Assembly: GCA_019925095.2 (NCBI GenBank)
Contig: CM034412.1
Span: 5,205,501 to 5,269,500 of the forward strand
DNA length: 64,000 nucleotides
Source of the DNA: Dendrolimus kikuchii
Taxonomy: Eukaryota; Arthropoda; Insecta; Lepidoptera; Lasiocampidae
Reading direction: 5' to 3'
The notes under the pieces are model-generated. The model searched no databases. It was not told where the DNA came from and was given only the letters and a program-made list of their open reading frames with translations. The translations under genes and the position numbers were made by a program. Shown here piece by piece: positions 63,771 through 64,000 of this stretch. Positions within the stretch are counted from its first letter, which is position 1; every line of letters starts with the position of its first letter.

Positions 63771-64000
63771 GTCTGCGGAGTGACGCTCGCGGACCGCGTT
63801 CGTAATACCCAAGTAAGAAAGAGAGTTGGTCTGAAAGAGAATGTCGGGGTGAAGGTAAGGAAAGGAATGCTCCGGTGGTTCGGGCATGTAGAAAGAATGC
63901 ATGATGAAAGAATGACTAAACAGATATACAATGCAAAAGTGGATGGATGCAGAAGTCGTGGAAGGCCACGACACACTTTCCATGATCAAATTGATCGTGT
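63771..64000 (+). pseudogene. RTE ORF2 C-terminal fragment, runs off the window
   Basis: The plus strand encodes VCGVTLADRVRNTQVRKRVG, GMLRWFGHVERMHDERM and a GRPRHTFHDQIDRV-type end, homologous to 38277-38777. The 3' end lies beyond 64000. Confidence 0.85.

Noticed and set aside
53219..64000. Homeodomain exon belonging to the eh1-motif gene
   Set aside because: Looked for a codable WFQNRR helix-3 segment on the plus strand and found none, so the class of the protein is left open.
1..64000. CRISPR arrays, bacterial operons or viral replication genes
   Set aside because: No regularly spaced repeats with unique spacers, no operon-like gene packing and no viral hallmark genes were seen; every recognised gene has introns or retroelement features.

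Overview
The window is insect nuclear DNA, almost certainly from a butterfly or moth. It is AT-rich, intron-bearing and saturated with transposable-element debris. Many repeats look lepidopteran: a tRNA-headed SINE with the CACATATGTCCCACTGCTGGGC body, RTE 3' ends carrying tetranucleotide tails, LINE tails with the TGGAAGAGATCGCT signature, and short elements ending in AGCTAGT. No bacterial operon, CRISPR array or free-standing functional RNA gene is visible. Family assignments rest on motif recognition, not on database searches.

Three host protein-coding loci can be supported. (1) 4672-13242, plus strand: the last six exons of a glycoside hydrolase family 1 (beta-glucosidase/myrosinase-like) gene. 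Reading phase agrees across all five introns. The 5' half, with the TxNEP acid/base exon, is not seen. (2) 19171-23201, minus strand: a gene encoding a zeste-type Myb/SANT-like DNA-binding domain and a charged coiled-coil tail. Four exons are recognised; one joint has a phase conflict. It converges tail to tail with the GH1 gene. (3) 52897-53218, plus strand: the first coding exon of what is probably a homeodomain-type repressor, recognised only by an eh1 (Groucho-binding) motif. The DNA-binding exon is not found in the remaining 10.8 kb.

The rest is mobile elements and their fossils. Dateable or structurally clear ones are: a 5'-truncated Jockey-clade LINE with an 11-bp target-site duplication (TSD) inside the GH1 gene (4991-6793); a 280-bp foldback MITE with 65-bp arms inside a SINE (7421-7700); RTE fragments with 11-16 bp TSDs (11375-11493, 38277-38777, and one nested at 29291-29707); a chimeric RTE insertion (61975-62188); a hAT MITE with a perfect 8-bp TSD (46506-46876); a Tc1-type transposase fragment (25635-25985); and a 3.5-kb internally deleted BEL/Pao LTR element (58251-61755, minus) that keeps one uninterrupted 809-codon gag-protease frame but has lost the reverse transcriptase catalytic core, RNase H and integrase core.

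A poly-A-tailed SINE of about 300 bp recurs some 16 times on both strands. Several perfect hairpins (the best has 26-bp arms at 17332-17393), a 95-bp minisatellite and five (TA)n arrays complete the picture. The segment 31960-33690 has the fewest recognised repeats and is the best place to look for host regulatory sequence.
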